Numbered from the stretch's first letter, positions 37,584 to 51,613 are shown. The stretch is DNA of 64,000 nucleotides from Acridotheres tristis (GCA_037013685.1 CM072886.1:86062922-86126921); one strand, 5' to 3'. Made by a program: numbers and translations. The notes: generated from the letters alone by a model not told the origin.

Positions 37584-40270
37584 ATGACTTTTTAGTCATT
37601 TAGTCATTAGTTTGTATGTTAAAATGATAGATAAGTAAGCCATTTTTCTTCCCTCCATCTTGTATTGAACCCTGTACATTTTTCTGTTTCTCACATCAAT
37701 AAACATTATTCCAGCAAAATCATAGATTGTTTAGTTTAGTTTGATGGAATTTCAATTTCCTATAAAACTAGAGAAGTCCCTAATTCTGGAGGTTAACTGC
37801 CTTTAGATATTGTTTTGGCACAATGCTAATTGTATGCTAGCCAGCTGATTTAGAAAACAACTTTTGTCTCAACAATAAAAGAAACTACTTCGTATAATTT
37901 CAGGATAAATAACGGATTCTGTTCATAGATGTCTGCATGTCTGCGTATTTATACTTATTTGAATATCCATATACAAATTTGATTTATGTGGTTGAAGAAA
38001 TCCTCAGGATACCAGTGGAGCATAGCCTCTCTTGCTGTCTCTACTTCCTCCAAGGAAAGACTACTGTTCTTTCTTTAGCCCAGCTGATATAAAGGCTTTA
38101 GGATTTAATTTAGGCTGTCATGAGACTCTGAAGCATTGGGTGGGTTTAAATGCTTATAATGTCTACATTTTCAGAAGCAGTGTTTTAGAGCTTTGAACTA
38201 GAGCAAATTTAAGCTATACATTAGGATGAAGCAGTTGGACAAATGTATCTGGTGCTTCTTACACTTTTTGAAAGCTGAACACTTCACAGCTGCTCATGAA
38301 TGCAACATGTTTCTATTTCAGGGTACACCTCCTGGCTATTAAAATGGCTGCAGACCATGTTCACACACAGTGTTCAAAGGCTTTGAACTTTGTTAGGTCA
38401 GAAGTCTTTCAAAAGACCAGGAGAGCTAAGCAAGGACCATGTGCTTGGGCAAGGAGCATTTCTCACATCCCACATGGTTTTGAAGTAGCCTTGTTGAAAA
38501 AGAGTAGAATGTACAGTCTGGTGTTCTACCTCTTTCATACAGAAACAGATGGTGGATTTTTTTTTTTAAGTGTCCCCTAAATGTATGGATTTTATATCTT
38601 AAGCTGCATTATACAGCCTCTCAGTTAACAAAGCTAAGTTTTGTCTTTAATATTTAGATGTATTTTGTACCTGACAGTGCATTGAGGGTGGAGGGAGAAA
38701 CTGGGGAGAGACACTAGGCTGTGTCACTCCACTGAACTTCTGTGGAGTTGTGTTTCCTGTTGAGAAGGATGTGACATTGCATTTTAGAAAGAATTTTGTT
38801 AAGCTCTTCCCAAATTTCAACCCTATAGAGTAGTAATAAGCATTAAAGCCATATTTCACTTCTGCAGGGATACAGCTCAGTCTCATTCTATATTTAGTCA
38901 ATTCAGAAGGATAAAACACAACTCTGCTTGTCTTTTATATATAACTGACATCCACAGATGCTCCAACACAAGATGTAGTTACTGCTCGTGCTAAAAATCT
39001 AACAGAGCACTCAGCGCAGGCCAAGGATGAAAACTTTTGCATTTACAGTTTTTCTAGTGGTTTCTTTACATGGATTCAGATTGGAGAAATTAATGGAAGA
39101 AGAGCATCAAAGTTTTCCAAATGGAAGATAACATCTTTAGCTTGGGGAGTCCTTGAGTTACTGGAGTCTGGGGAGAAGTACGTTTGGTCTTTACTCACAA
39201 TATTCTAGATAACTACTGCTGATAGTGGTAGCAAGCCAGAGACTTCCCCGAGGTAGTCCTTGGGTTGTCCAGAGGCAAATCACAAACTGAGGTGCTGACA
39301 TTTCTACTAGGTACAAGAATAGAAGTTTGGGGTACTACTTCTAAGGCAGGATAGAAAACATTCATAAGTGAACGCTCTTTAAGTGAATGTTTCATTCATT
39401 ATTTTGATTATCTTCTTTACCAATTGTATAGGAAATTAAAAACAAGTGGAGTTCTTTTAAAAAGATTGCCAAGAAAGGAACAGGGCAGTTGTATATGTAC
39501 TTCTAAAGAAATTGTGTCAGTCTAAGAATTAAGATGGATTAGGAATTCATAACTAAATGAAGACATGAATGTAATGGTGCACATCCACATCTTACTGGAA
39601 AGAAGACAATCAAATAGACACTAATGCCAAATATTTGTATAAGATTTAATACTAATATAGGTGAAAGGAGATAAGATTCAAATTACAGTAGTCGACTCAA
39701 TACTGCAATTTATAACATTAGAATTAATGTGGATTGAAATTCCAGGTGTGGACAGGAAGAATATATTACTTAAGCTGCATTAATGACTTCTTGACCAGAA
39801 TGATAGAACATGCAATTCCTCAGTGGAGGATGTTACAAATGCAAAATGTAGACTCAACAGGAAATTGGAAAATCACTTAGACAAGACACCTGTCAGAGAC
39901 TGCTTTTGTTGACATTTTGGTCATTACACGGGCTCTGCTGTGTCTCAGCATGGATTATCAGTATTTCGCAGAGTACATCCTTCATTATTTATGCACTTCA
40001 CCACCAGTTTGCAAATTTCCCTCCTGCTTTATAAAACTGGAAGAAGGGCTCCACGTAACATGATGTTGAACTAGTGACAATCAGACTGATGACTGATTTA
40101 AAAAGAAACGACTAGAAGCAAGAATTTTTCCTGTGGGAGACAGAATGAAAGCTCTCCAATTTACATCTCTTAATAATTTTTTTGTGTAATGAAGTAAAGT
40201 TCTGATTCTTAGTGCTCCTTGAAAAAAATTTATCTAAATTTGATTGTAGTAGAAATAGATCAAAACCTAA

Positions 40271-40313
40271 TATTCAAATTTTCATCTTCTATATTCAAAT
40301 TCTTCATCTTCTG
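40271..40313 (+). repeat. Tandem duplication, units of 21 and 22 bp
   Basis: The first unit (40271-40291) starts TATTCAAATTTTCATC. The second (40292-40313) is the same apart from one inserted C and a last-base change. Confidence 0.85.
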
Positions 40314-41469
40314 TAGGTATCTTCTAAACACTGTAATGTGCTGAAAAGTATTTATATAATTTCAGATCTGGGAAACAACTGACATTTTGGGGTTTTAAAG
40401 GACATTTTTAAGCGGAATAAAGTTGTATGTGGTGCGACTAGAAAAACAAGTCCATTATTTTTCAAATAAGTTTTAGCTATTATTATGATTGAGGACACCT
40501 TGCTCTTGCCAAAAGAGGAGGACCAAATGGATTCATTAAAAATTGAGTAAATCAGGAAAAGCAGTAACAGCTTCTGAGGAAAATTGTGCAGAAATATAAA
40601 AAGCAAATTAAAATAGGAGGATTTGGATCTGGGACTGAGGGGGTTGTCAAATGTCTTAGAAAAATGACGTGTTGACACTGAGTTGAGAAATTATAGCATT
40701 GTTTTATGGGTGGCTGAGAAAATTCTAATACTAGCAACTCAGTGAAAAATCCTTACACTAAACCAGCCATAATAACAACTGTGACTGCTGTGTTATAAAG
40801 AAATGGAGTCCCTTATGGACCACCATGCAGAGGACTTGAGGGGAGGGGGTTGGGGTTTTTTTTTGTGAAGTCAAAGCTGTGTCTTCACAGCAGCTAGAAC
40901 CTGTAGCATACAAGCAAGTCCACTTAGGAAGAATATAACTTTTCTTCCTTCAAGTTCATCACACAAAGTTTTTCTTGGAGTTACAGCACTGCTTGTTATC
41001 TTGTAGTTTTGTCTCGATTCTCCTGAGTTATTAATGTGCTTTTTAACAAGGTCCTTTTCTTTTTCATAGATTCAAATTTCCATTTACTCATATCCATATC
41101 TTAGGAGGTCTGTAGTTCCCAGAAGGAGTTCTTTTTATAATGTTTCGCTCTGTGCTGTTTCATTGGCATTTTTATGTCTAAGCAAGTTTAATAATGGAAA
41201 TTAGGGGAATAGAACACTGCAGTGTGGGAGGAAGAGAGAGAAAGACAGTGTCCTATTCTGAAAAGGAAAAATTTCTTTGTTGTCATTAAAAGAATGTGGG
41301 GGAAGGACTTTTTTATTCATATGCCTCCTTCTATGCCTGGTGTTCTAAAGAAGGTGTCTGCCTACAACCTTACTATTTCTTGTGCCATTGACAGTCATTT
41401 GCTTAACACTGGCTTGGACTGTCATATGCATAGATAAGCTTCTTCTATCCTTTAGCCAAAATTTCTGTA

Positions 41470-41549
41470 GAGAAAAGAAAAAGAGAAAAAAGTAAAGAGA
41501 AGAAAAAGGAAAAAGAAAAGGAAGGAAAGGGGAAGGAAGAAGAAAGGAA
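41470..41549 (+). repeat. 80-nt purine tract
   Basis: Almost all A and G, with a single T at about 41493. It begins AGAGAAAAGAAAAAG and ends in a GGAAGGAAGAAGAAAGG stretch. Long purine/pyrimidine asymmetry of this kind can form triplex (H-DNA) structures and often varies in length. No gene is associated with it. Confidence 0.88.
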
Positions 41550-44510
41550 CATAAAATTTTGTCAGGATCCTTCTGTCAGGGAAGAGATTATGACCTATAA
41601 GAAAAAATCAGCTTCCCATTGGTATATTCTGGGTAAGATTTTCTTTGCTGCTTTTTTTTTTTTTAAGCAGCCTACAGCTCTGTTTCCCACATTCTCATGG
41701 GCATGTACTAACTTACACAATCTTGGTCTATAGCCCCGGTGGCTGCAAAAAGCAATTTTTAAAGCAATTACAGAAACCCAAAACCCAGATGCAGCTACAA
41801 AGAATTCTCAATGCATTATTTAAAAGGCAGGAGAAGCTTTAATTTTTAATTAGTTATTAGACTTGAAAACACCTATTAAGAGGAAGCCTCAGGTTTTGAC
41901 TTCCCAATGGTGTCAATGTTGGAATCTAGTGAAACTGGTTTAGAATCTCTCCCTCATACTAAACAGCAGCTGAAAAAAAGAAACCAATAAAACAGTCCTC
42001 CCATGTGAAAAAAGTTACTTCACCTGTTAAGACTGTGTATGCAAACATTGATCTAGTGAAAGGAGTTTGAATAATTGATTTGAAGCCTTATCTTTGCAAG
42101 GGAGTTCAGAAAGGTTTTAGTTGACGCAGAATTCTTTCCATCATCTCAGACTGTTTTCTACTTCAAAAATTTCAGCCATTGTCTGATTCCCAAAAAGCCC
42201 AATGTGATTAAGAAATTTTAAACAAATCTTCTTCTCAGATGTAGGAAAAAGAATGGAAAAAATACTTCAACCAAAACAAATGATAAAAAACAATCTCTCA
42301 TATTCTTTCTTTTACACTATTAAGGTACTGAAGTTCTTTGTAAATGTTACACAAATGACTCAGAAAAATTGACTAACAAAATATCACAAGAAATCCATTG
42401 GATAGATGGGAAAATACATAGTTTGCCTAACTTTCCCAGCAAGGTCTTGGTAGAGACGAGAAAAGAAGGGCATCCAATTTCTGCACACTTGCTGAAGCAA
42501 GGACTGGTGCTCTAAGTCAAATGTTTGTTGTAGGCCCCTGTGGTTATTATGTGCATATATTTAATTTTTTTTTTTTTTTGTGATTACTGCTTAGATAGGA
42601 GATATTCTTAAATACATTGATTACATATCAGAAACAATTTTGATGGAGAAAATTGTACATAATTTTCAAATTTTCCTGAGTAAATATGTTCTCTAATAAG
42701 TATTCATTCACTTTTTGCTTGAACATGCAGGGGCAGTATCACTTTCTGTTTGTCAACATTTACACAAAGACCATTTTATCAAGCTGAAAGACTGATTTGG
42801 AATATTCAGGCTGATTCTGTTTTGCACAAATCTCATGGCAAAACTCTTGTCATCTGTAGTGGAAAGATTAGGATTCATAATCTAGTTCTCTGCTAATGTA
42901 ATGATGCAGGAGTTATGATTACAGTTTTTTCATAATAGCAGAGAGTGAGTTAATTCAGCCTTTTCTGAGATACTGAAATGACAAATGTATCACTTAATTC
43001 AAGGTATGACTGCAAAGAATCACAACTGGCATGGCTCATAAATACAGAGCATCTCTGACTTTCACAGGGTAATCAATGTTTGTTATGCAGCACTTCTTTT
43101 TCTTGCCACATTGTGTTACTATGGATATTTTTTAGTCTAGTTTAGTTTTTTACTAACAGGAATCAGTGGGTATTGGTTCCACTAAGGGTCTTATTTACTG
43201 GATATGGATATTGTATTCCAGTCTTTTCAGACCTCTGACCTCTGCACATTAGTGTGTTTCTACAGCATTGAAAAAAAGTAAATCAGAAATCAGATATTCT
43301 AAAACTATAATGTGCTGTACTATCAGTTCATCAGTTTTTAATTCTGTCACATGATGTAAGCCAAATTTGAATGGATGACCTCAAAAATGATCCCAGCACT
43401 CCAAATCTGAAAGTATTTTATTTGCAGATTGAGGTCAAAGTTTAGCCATATGAAGCACATTAGCAAAATGCTAATAGAAGAAAACTTTTCCTCCCTTCCT
43501 ATGACTTGAACATCTTGGTCACTCCATAGTCATTTAGTCAGCCTGAGTCACTACAGTGTTAAACAATGGGGATCCAAAAAGTGTTGCTTAATAATCAACG
43601 CTGGAAACAAGTTATATAAAAGATTTGGGATTAAAAAGCTTGCAGGGAAGATGTGGCCATCATGGCTCACGTGGTCCAGAAAATTTTAGTAGTAATAGTT
43701 ACAGGAACAGTAATCAAAGGGTGCCATGGAAGCAGGCATCATACACAATGGAATGGACAAAACCTGCCATTTTCCCAGAGCCTGAGGACTGCTTGCTGGT
43801 GTGCCTGCTCAGGTGGCTGCTGTTTAGGCTGTGCTTCTGGCTGATCTTCCAATTGATATAAGGCTGCAGGAGAGCAGAGGTGTACTGTGAACCGTGCCAT
43901 TTCTATTGTCAGCAATGTATGGAAACATGGATCCGACACAATTCTCAGGGAGAGCCCCACTGATGGCTAACCTTAACCCTTCAGGGTGTTCAGCACTCCC
44001 TATTGCCAGTGTGGTTGCACTGGAGAGCAGCTTAGAGCCTGGATGAGGGCAAGGGTTTTGATGTACTGTGGCTCAACATGTGGAGAGACGTTGTCTGGGC
44101 TACAACAAAGGCTTGAGGATGTACAAATCCATAGTATGATCCCATAGAATGAACCCATGAAGAAACAGTATAAGCCCTTTAATGGGTCCTTCTCAGACAA
44201 CAGCAGAGAAAAAACTTTATGTTAAACTTAGTCTGATGATACAAAATTATTTTCGAAGAATTCAATGGTTTATTTTAAAAATAATAAAAACATTCCTCTT
44301 GTCTGTTTTTTCGTAGAGATGAATCTCACCATGTCCTTCATCATCTTTTCCCAGAAATATCTCTTGTTTTCTGTTGCTTTTTGTTGTTAGGGCAAAGTTT
44401 TAGATTCCATTCACTACATCTTTGCTTTCATTTCACTTTACAACTATTCCCTCTTTGCATCAGCCTTGAATATAAAAAGAACTTTAATACTGTAGAGTTG
44501 CATTTAAATC

Positions 44511-44545
44511 AAAGAAAGGAAAAGAGGAAAAAAAAGAAAAGAAGA
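44511..44545 (+). repeat. 35-nt pure purine tract
   Basis: An uninterrupted A/G run, less regular than the one at 41470. This is low-complexity sequence. Confidence 0.85.
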
Positions 44546-47500
44546 CATTTGGAACACTAAGACAAATAAGTATTTATTTGAACATTCCTGCAAACCTCTT
44601 TCTTGAATGCTATGCTCTGCCTTCTCTGCAAATGGAAAAAAATATTCACTTTTCTGTTTTTTCACGTGTTCACCTTTGGGTGACAGTGAAGTGGTTTAAG
44701 CAGTGAGAACGAGTAAGGCGACTTCATTTCTGACACGAAGGCATGCCTTGCTGATGTTCCTAGCCTGGGAGGCTCCTCAAGGAATGTGGGAAGGAAATGT
44801 CCCATAAGCCTGTTCTCTAAAGCACAGATACGGTGCATTAGCTGCAAGGATGTAGCACGAGCAGCCTGGGGAGTCACTGGGGAAATGTTCTGATCCATTT
44901 CTCCCTGTTTTAGCTCTTGCATGCCTCCCCTTCAGTCCTGTCCCTAGGTCTTCTGAAAGAAGTCTCTGTTAGGCAATGTTCTGCAACTAGTTTTGGTTTC
45001 AGGGTAGCTGTTAACAGGTCTGCAGTGTACACAGAGCCTTTCAGAAAAAGCAAAGACACAAGCAGACAACATTTAGGGGTTTCAGATAAACATGGCTTCC
45101 TTCCCCTTTGACTGTTGTTCAGACACACATTTTATTGTAAGCCAAGGCTTGAGTATCAACCTATAGCCTGGTGTCCCTTCCTACCTGTGTATGTAAAAAT
45201 AATTTGATAGGCTGAATTAATCTAGTCTACAAAAATCAGTATGCATCTTTTGCCATATGGTAGGACATTAACTGAATCCCTGTCTCTCTCATAGGATAGT
45301 GGGTACCAATCTGTCGGAAAAATGGAAATATGTTGACTGTTGTCTGTGTAAGCACAGGGAAGATAAGCAGAAGAATGGGAAGCACCTTGAGTTTTAAATA
45401 TTGACTTCTTCTTTGAAGTTCTGTTGCTCTGTTTAAGAATTTCATTTCAGACAGTTGGCCTGAACAGTGCTCTCTTGTTTCTGAATTATTTACTGAATGG
45501 GAAAAAAGTATTGTGAGTTTTATATAAATTAGAAAAAAATAGATTTGTGCATAACTTGTATTATAAGAAAGCTGCTTTTTGCCCTTTTCCAGAAGATGAA
45601 GCATTTTTACAGGAGGCTTTCATTCTCATTTCTAGATGAAGCCAATTCACAAACAAAGGTCAAACAAAGCACCTAATTTTTTGGCATTTTCCTACCGCTG
45701 AGATGATGTACTCTTTTTGCCTTTCCATGAGTCAGACTTAATGAACAAATCTGGTAGGTTCATTGGCATATGCTCACCAGCCAAAATCCTTAGCACTAAT
45801 GGCTGGTTATTCCATTTGTCAAACAATTCAATAAATACTCTGTGGAGAAAAGGTTCTTCTCTCCAGGGCTGCTAAGGAAGCTAAAATGTTTCTCTCTTCA
45901 TCTTAGTTTAATTTTTCATTCAGTTAATGAAATAATTGAGAATCAGGCCTTAAAAATATGATTGCTGTATTAATAATGGATGGGCACCCTTAGAAAGGGC
46001 TAATCGACCTTTTAGACTATTTTTCTAATAACATGTGCAACATAATGGTAGCATTGTAAAGCTCTTATTTGAAGGGATATTTTCCCTAGCTGGTTGCGTT
46101 TTCATTATTACTGATTCATCAAGTGCAAGTGGTGATTTTAAATCAGTTTCTCAACTTATCATTGCTATCAACTGAAATATATTGGACTGGATTTTCAACA
46201 GGCATAAGGTAATACAGCTTTATTTGAGTGAGATAAATGCACTGATTTATATTACCCAGAACCTTAAGCTGCAGTTCAAGCCAGGTCTCAGAAGGACTCA
46301 GGATCACTCAACCACCCCTGGCTGTATTGAGGGCACTCCTTACGTCTTGTGTGCCCACTTCCTCTCCTCCACTGCCTCACCTGCAGGGGCACTGCCTTTG
46401 TGTTGCACAAGCCACTCTTCTGGTTTTCTCTCTAGCCTTCATTTCAATTTGTGTCATTAGTTAAGCATGACACCACCTCAAATTTAGTTATAGTCGCAGC
46501 CCAAGACTGGCATTTCAAATTCATTTTTCCTGTGTGTTCTTGTGTGTCAGCCTCTAGCACTCAGCAGTAGTTTTGAAATGCTGTATATAATCAACAGTTT
46601 GGAGAAGGAGCATTAGTAAAATTGAACAGGACTTTATGATGTGTTTATTAACTGTAGTGAGAGCTGGCTGGCATTCCAGAAATCTCCATACACTTCCCCT
46701 TAATGTAATTTTTTAATACAAAATGCATGTTAGTTACACCCCATGTTAGAACAGCATGAGCTGGGGCATCCCTTTAAGTAGAAATATGTAAAATGGAAGA
46801 ACAGGATGAAAGAAAGAATGGGCTGAAAGTTGCTTGGTAATGGTTTTGTGTTTTGTCAGTGTCATTTTTTTATTTGCAACGTAGTTGGAAGAGACCTAGT
46901 CAAGTTATTTGCTGGAAATGTGCTGGTAATCTCATGATTTCCTGTCATTTCTGCTCTAAATTGCACCCTAAAGTTCTGGCAAAATATCTCAGCAGTAGTA
47001 AAGCCTCATTTTATTTTATATAAATATGCATACAACAGGTGTAATTAGATACACACAGTACTGTGTGCAATACATATGCACACATATACATACATTCACT
47101 ATATGTGTTTTTATAAATATCTTTCCAATTAATAGAGTAATTTCAAGAAACTCTGCAAATCCAATATGTCAAGTTTCAGCAAGATTTTCAGAATAATTTT
47201 CTCGGTATTTGTATTTTTCTTTGTGGTGTTCTTTGGCCACTGGGAAGAAGCTGTTCCTAGAGGTGTCTCTGCCAATGGACCGGTCTTTTTTCAGCTCCTC
47301 TGAGTGCTCTGATAAAGAACTGAAAGATCTCATAGAGGACTGTCCAGGAAAGGGAAAGGAAGACACTGTCAGCCAATGAATGTTTCAGCTGCCAGAGCTA
47401 AGTCAGCAGTGATATTAATGTGTATACCCATGTGTGATGTTGGACCTTACAAGAGCCTGGGAGAATCCCAAGTATAGGGCCCTGTCCATGTGTGCAGAGT

Positions 47501-48533
47501 GAACAGCAGTGCAAAAAAGTCAAGTGCCTTCTGTCAGTATGTCAGTATCTGCAAGAAGCTTTGTGAGCTTTTCAGATTGCACTCTGAAATTTTGCTTCCT
47601 TTAATCTTGGTCACATCACCCCTCTGTTCTGCCCATGATGTCAGCCTGAAGGTTTCCTTACCCTTCAGATCTGAGATGAAGACTGAATATTGGAAAACCT
47701 CAGGTTTCCAATATAAGGTGTATTATACCAGAAAAAAAAAAAATGCTATTTAGCTGCCAACAATTATAAATCCTGTGGAATGAGGCTGGGTGACCTTCTA
47801 ATCTATCTACATGCTCAGTTTGATGTTAAATGTTGGGAAAAACACTTGACAGGCTGCAGAAGAAATCCTGAATTCATATGAAAATGTGCTTTTCAAAAGG
47901 ATCAGTTAGAATAAAACAATGAAGGAAAGCTTTTCACACCTTTCACAAAAGAATATATTTCACCTGTATTAACATTCCACTTTTGCCCTTGCCTTCTGAC
48001 TTAACCTTTTCTTATGCTGTATAAGACAGTCTTTTGTTGGAGCAGATAGTGGAACCTTTGCATCAAAAGATAGTTCCATAATAAGATACAGTGCTCTGTC
48101 TAGCCCTAATTTCTTTCTACTTACCTTTTCTTTCCTTCATGTATCTTCAGTTCTTTGTTACCTCTTTGCTGCAGCTGCTTCTCCCATTTTTTTTATCATG
48201 ACACTGGCTGAATATATGAATTGTAGAGGCTAATCAAATAACTTCTTCACAAGCTTTTCCACATCTCCCTGATGCCTTGGTTTTTAGCTTTTATGTTGTT
48301 CAGATTTTCTGCTGCTTAGCGTGTGACTCTGAAACTTCATATTAGGTGTTAGTAAGTTCTCTTCACAGGGTGGTTAGACAAAACAATCCATTCCCAGCTA
48401 GAGAATCAAGGACACCCAGTACCCAAAAAGCGTAAATAACAGCGAGGGAAAGGGGGCAAGCCAGGGGGCTGAGACTTCATGGCCTGGGGCTGTGGTTGGA
48501 CGACTGACCCCAATATGTGGATGAACCAAAACT

Positions 48534-48540
48534 TATAAAA
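48534..48540 (+). promoter_or_regulatory. TATA box of LTR copy A
   Basis: TATAAAA within the LTR, about 95 bases before AATAAA. The matching place in copy B has decayed, so copy A keeps the better promoter. Confidence 0.6.
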
Positions 48541-48628
48541 GTGTAAAATTTTTGACCGGGGTCCATCTTGAATTTTATTTTGGTGTAGCCCCAGCCAGGC
48601 TCTTGCACTGCCCAAGGTGTAGCCTTTT

Positions 48629-48634
48629 AATAAA
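48629..48634 (+). promoter_or_regulatory. Polyadenylation signal of LTR copy A
   Basis: AATAAA in the context TTTTAATAAATACC. The same signal and context are kept in copy B on the other strand. Confidence 0.7.
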
Positions 48635-48696
48635 TACCTATTTTATTCCTTTTGCTCTGCCTAGTCTCTGTTCCAGGTCAGCCTTTCCAGGCATCA

Positions 48697-51496
48697 TCAC
48701 TTTTATTCTTTAAGCCTCAAACCATGCTAATGGTTTATTCTACTTGCAAACCCCATTCTTCCCTCCCCTTCTTTCCTTTTCTGTGCAAGTGCACAGATTC
48801 TGCACTTGCACCTGCAACAATAGCAGGAAAAAAGTTATCTTTTCTCCCATTAACTGTTTTTAAGATATTGCTGGGATAGGTTTCCCTTGTGATGTAGTGA
48901 AGAACAGAATTAACACTGCTAATAATTAAGGTTATTCTGGAGAATATGCATTTCTCTCCTCTTATGTGAAATTCCATCAAAGAACAGTGCAAATCCTGCC
49001 TGGCCTTCCTGCAATACACTGTAGATGTGTGTGCAGTAGGCTTTTGCTTTTCTGGAGGTCTCTGCATATTGCTCAGCCAGGAGCAGCCAACTGTAGCATG
49101 AAATGCCCTATGGACTGCTCCACCTCTCTGTTTGTTCCTGCACTTTCTGGACACAACATATCTCTGAGGCTTCAGCTTGAGACGGGGAGATAAGGATGGC
49201 TAGGAAGTACAAGGAAGGGTTTCCAGGGCCTGGAATGTGTGCCTGTGGCTGGAGCCAGAGCCAGAAACACCTCTGCAACCCCACCCAGATGAAGTGGCCT
49301 GACTCCTCCTGACTACCCAATTAGGGCCCTTGACAAACAAAATTCACTGAAGAATCTCTGTAATGATGTAGAAGAGCTGAAATAACACCTGTATTTTTAA
49401 TGAATGTTAAAGGGTATAACATACATAAAGATATATTTGAATATTATCAAGATTTTCAGTCTTCATACAGTTTGAAAAGCAGTTCTCCAGAAAGGGTCAT
49501 TTATGCTTCTTACGTGCTTTTGACTGCTGCTCTCTCCAAGAATATGCATTTAAAATCTGAAAAATCAGGATATGATTCTGTGTCCGTTCATCTACCCTGC
49601 ATGGTTTCTCTGGCTTCAGTGGCTCTACATGAGTCAAATGCAGCAGAGAAGGACAACAGCAAAACATCACCTTCCTAGCTGAGTGGTAAATGATTCTCAC
49701 CTTATTTCCTCCTTCTTCTTCTTGCATGCCCACCCGCACACCTGATGTGCACGAGCAGCTCCCAGGATGTGCCCCTGCAGTTGTCTCTGCAATGGTTTCC
49801 CCCCATTTGGAAAAAAAACAGCTGCTCTTTCCATTCCAGATCTTGCTTGTTATTGATGCCCTGCTCCTTCTCAACTTACCTGGTCATCACAAGCTTTTAT
49901 ATTGCACGTGATTCTTCTCTCATCTTACAGTAAGAAGGCTATTAGCTATAATTGGAAAATTGAACCTCTTCCAACTGTGGGTAGCTTATTTAGCCAAGAT
50001 AGGTTTTGCATGTAAATGGAGCATATTACATGTCAATTGAATTGAAAAGTGACTCTTAAAACTCTGTTTACCTTTTATTAAGTTTCAAAATTATTATGCC
50101 CTCTGCCTAAATTAAGTTTAGAAGCATTTCATTTTCATTTTTATCTTGCCATGTAGTCTTATTTAGGTAATTAATGTCTTTTTTGCTTATTTGGCATTCC
50201 CAACAATACTTTCTCATGCAGAATATAATTGAAAAATGAAAAAGTAAAATTTCAATTAAAGATCATTAACCTTCTTCACCTATTATTCTCAAAAATTTAC
50301 ATATTTGGGGGATTTTTTAACAACTTAAGCAAAATAACTTGCAACTATAATCATAAACTTATGAGGGTTTTTTTTATATTGATTTATGTCAAAAATAATG
50401 CTGTGTAAATTCCTCTTATCTTTCTGGCTTTTATTCTTGAGTATCTACATACAGAATTTTTAGAGCTTTGCAGATTATCACTTAAGAGTGTGGAAATCTC
50501 TGATTGTTAGTTCTTTATCATATCTTCCGTGGGGTTTCAAACAGTAATTAAAGCCATTTCAGTACTCGCCTCTGTGTCTATGCTGTAGTCGGTGACATGT
50601 TGATTAGAGTTATAAGATTCTCTAAAAGAGTCTTGAGCTCGGTTTCGGTTGTCAGATTAAGATGAACCTGAGAAATTGTGACTATTTTCTCATCTTGGTA
50701 TCTGAATTTATTGTAAAAAGGGAAAATTAAAAAAAATAAAAGCATTGTCTCAATAGAGTCTGGGGTTATAATTAAACAGGATCAAATTTTCTCATTCTGA
50801 TAGTCTGATTTTAAAATCAGGAGTTCATTTTGATATGTTTCTGAATTATTCTTGCTGTGACTTGATTCTTCTCCCTTGAAAATTTCAATGTGTCTATCTG
50901 ATAAAAAAAAAATTGAGACTGGTTCCATTTAGATATCATGTGATTTGGTTTAGGATTGTAGATGAGCTTGAAGTGCTGAACAGCTGATGATCTCACTAGG
51001 GACATGCTCTGAAGCCATATTGATTGAAACATTTAAATCATGATTGAAAAAGATTTGTGGTAAATATCCATTGCAGGAGTTTTCTATATTATTTTCTCCT
51101 TCAAAGGAAGTTGGTACTTAAACCTATTAAAGGTTATTATTTTTATATGGCTTTTTTTTCTAAATTAAAACTGAACAGTTCAGTAGAATTGGTGTTAATC
51201 TCCTTAAAGTTGGAAGAAATTTGTCAAAATGTAAAGCAGAACAGAAGATGTGTATCCATAGTGATATCACACTGGTATTTCATATATTTCATAGAAACTG
51301 CAGATATTAACTGAACATCCCTGACATCAAAGAGCTTATCTAATATCTTATAGACTGTATAGTTATCTAACAGACTGCAAAAGGACTCCTATGCTGCTTC
51401 TGTGAATGAAACCACTGTGGTTATCCAAGGGGTGTACATTATAAATATATATATATATAATTCCTTCCAAATTAGAGGACTAGGCCATCACTGACT
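48697..51496. other. Unrecognised DNA between the inverted LTRs
   Basis: No retroviral gene remnants are visible, so the two LTRs are not the ends of one provirus. Open frames are at most 139 codons (48735-49154, minus strand) and have no recognisable domain. The part around 48950-49330 is richer in G and C. A short run of TA dinucleotides lies at 51445-51460. Confidence 0.6.
51445..51460. repeat. Short TA dinucleotide repeat
   Basis: About eight TA units just upstream of a CR1 boundary. AT-rich sites are common next to retroposons, but the repeat may be unrelated. Confidence 0.7.
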
Positions 51497-51613
51497 GTAT
51501 GAAGTACAACAAGGGAACATGTCAGATTCTACACCAGGGATGGAGCAACCCTAGATATACTGACAGACTGGGAAAGGAGATGCTGAGAAGCAGTGCCATG
51601 GAAAGAGACCTGG
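51497..51613 (+). mobile_element. CR1 LINE, part 1, interrupted by LTR copy B
   Basis: Plus-strand CR1 sequence: AAGTACAACAAGGGAACATG, then TCTACACCAGGGATGGAGCAAC, then GAAGCAGTGCCATGGAAAGAG and ACCTGG. The expected next CR1 bases (GGGGTCCTG) appear only after the LTR, at about 52055. Its left end near 51497 is the likely 5' truncation. Confidence 0.88.

Larger units (their letters stand above)
35336..48269. other. Unrecognised AT-rich non-coding DNA
   Basis: No gene or known repeat family recognised across nearly 13 kb; open frames are at most 122 codons and featureless. Simple-sequence items inside it are listed separately: 21-bp tandem duplications at 37548 and 40271, purine tracts at 41470 and 44511. 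Alternating CA/TA sequence lies near 47030-47110. A patch around 43620-44200 is richer in G and C and open on both strands, which is a base-composition effect. Confidence 0.6.
48270..48696 (+). mobile_element. Solo LTR, copy A of an inverted LTR pair, 427 bp
   Basis: The ends TGATGCC (48270-48276) and GGCATCA (48690-48696) are perfect inverted repeats with TG...CA termini. The order is U3, TATA box (48534-48540), polyadenylation signal (48629-48634), U5. The same sequence occurs on the minus strand at 51614-52051. No retroviral coding region adjoins it, so it is a solo LTR. I do not see a convincing target-site duplication: the flanks are CTCCC on the left and TCACT on the right. The family is unknown to me. 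Confidence 0.87.

Noticed and set aside
37640..37730. A possible 3' UTR end with AATAAA near 37700
   Set aside because: An isolated AATAAA in AT-rich DNA is expected by chance, and no exon or downstream GT-rich element supports it.
43625..43960. Overlapping open frames on both strands at about 43.6-44.0 kb
   Set aside because: The patch is richer in G and C and therefore open in several frames at once. No frame shows a domain or splice context.
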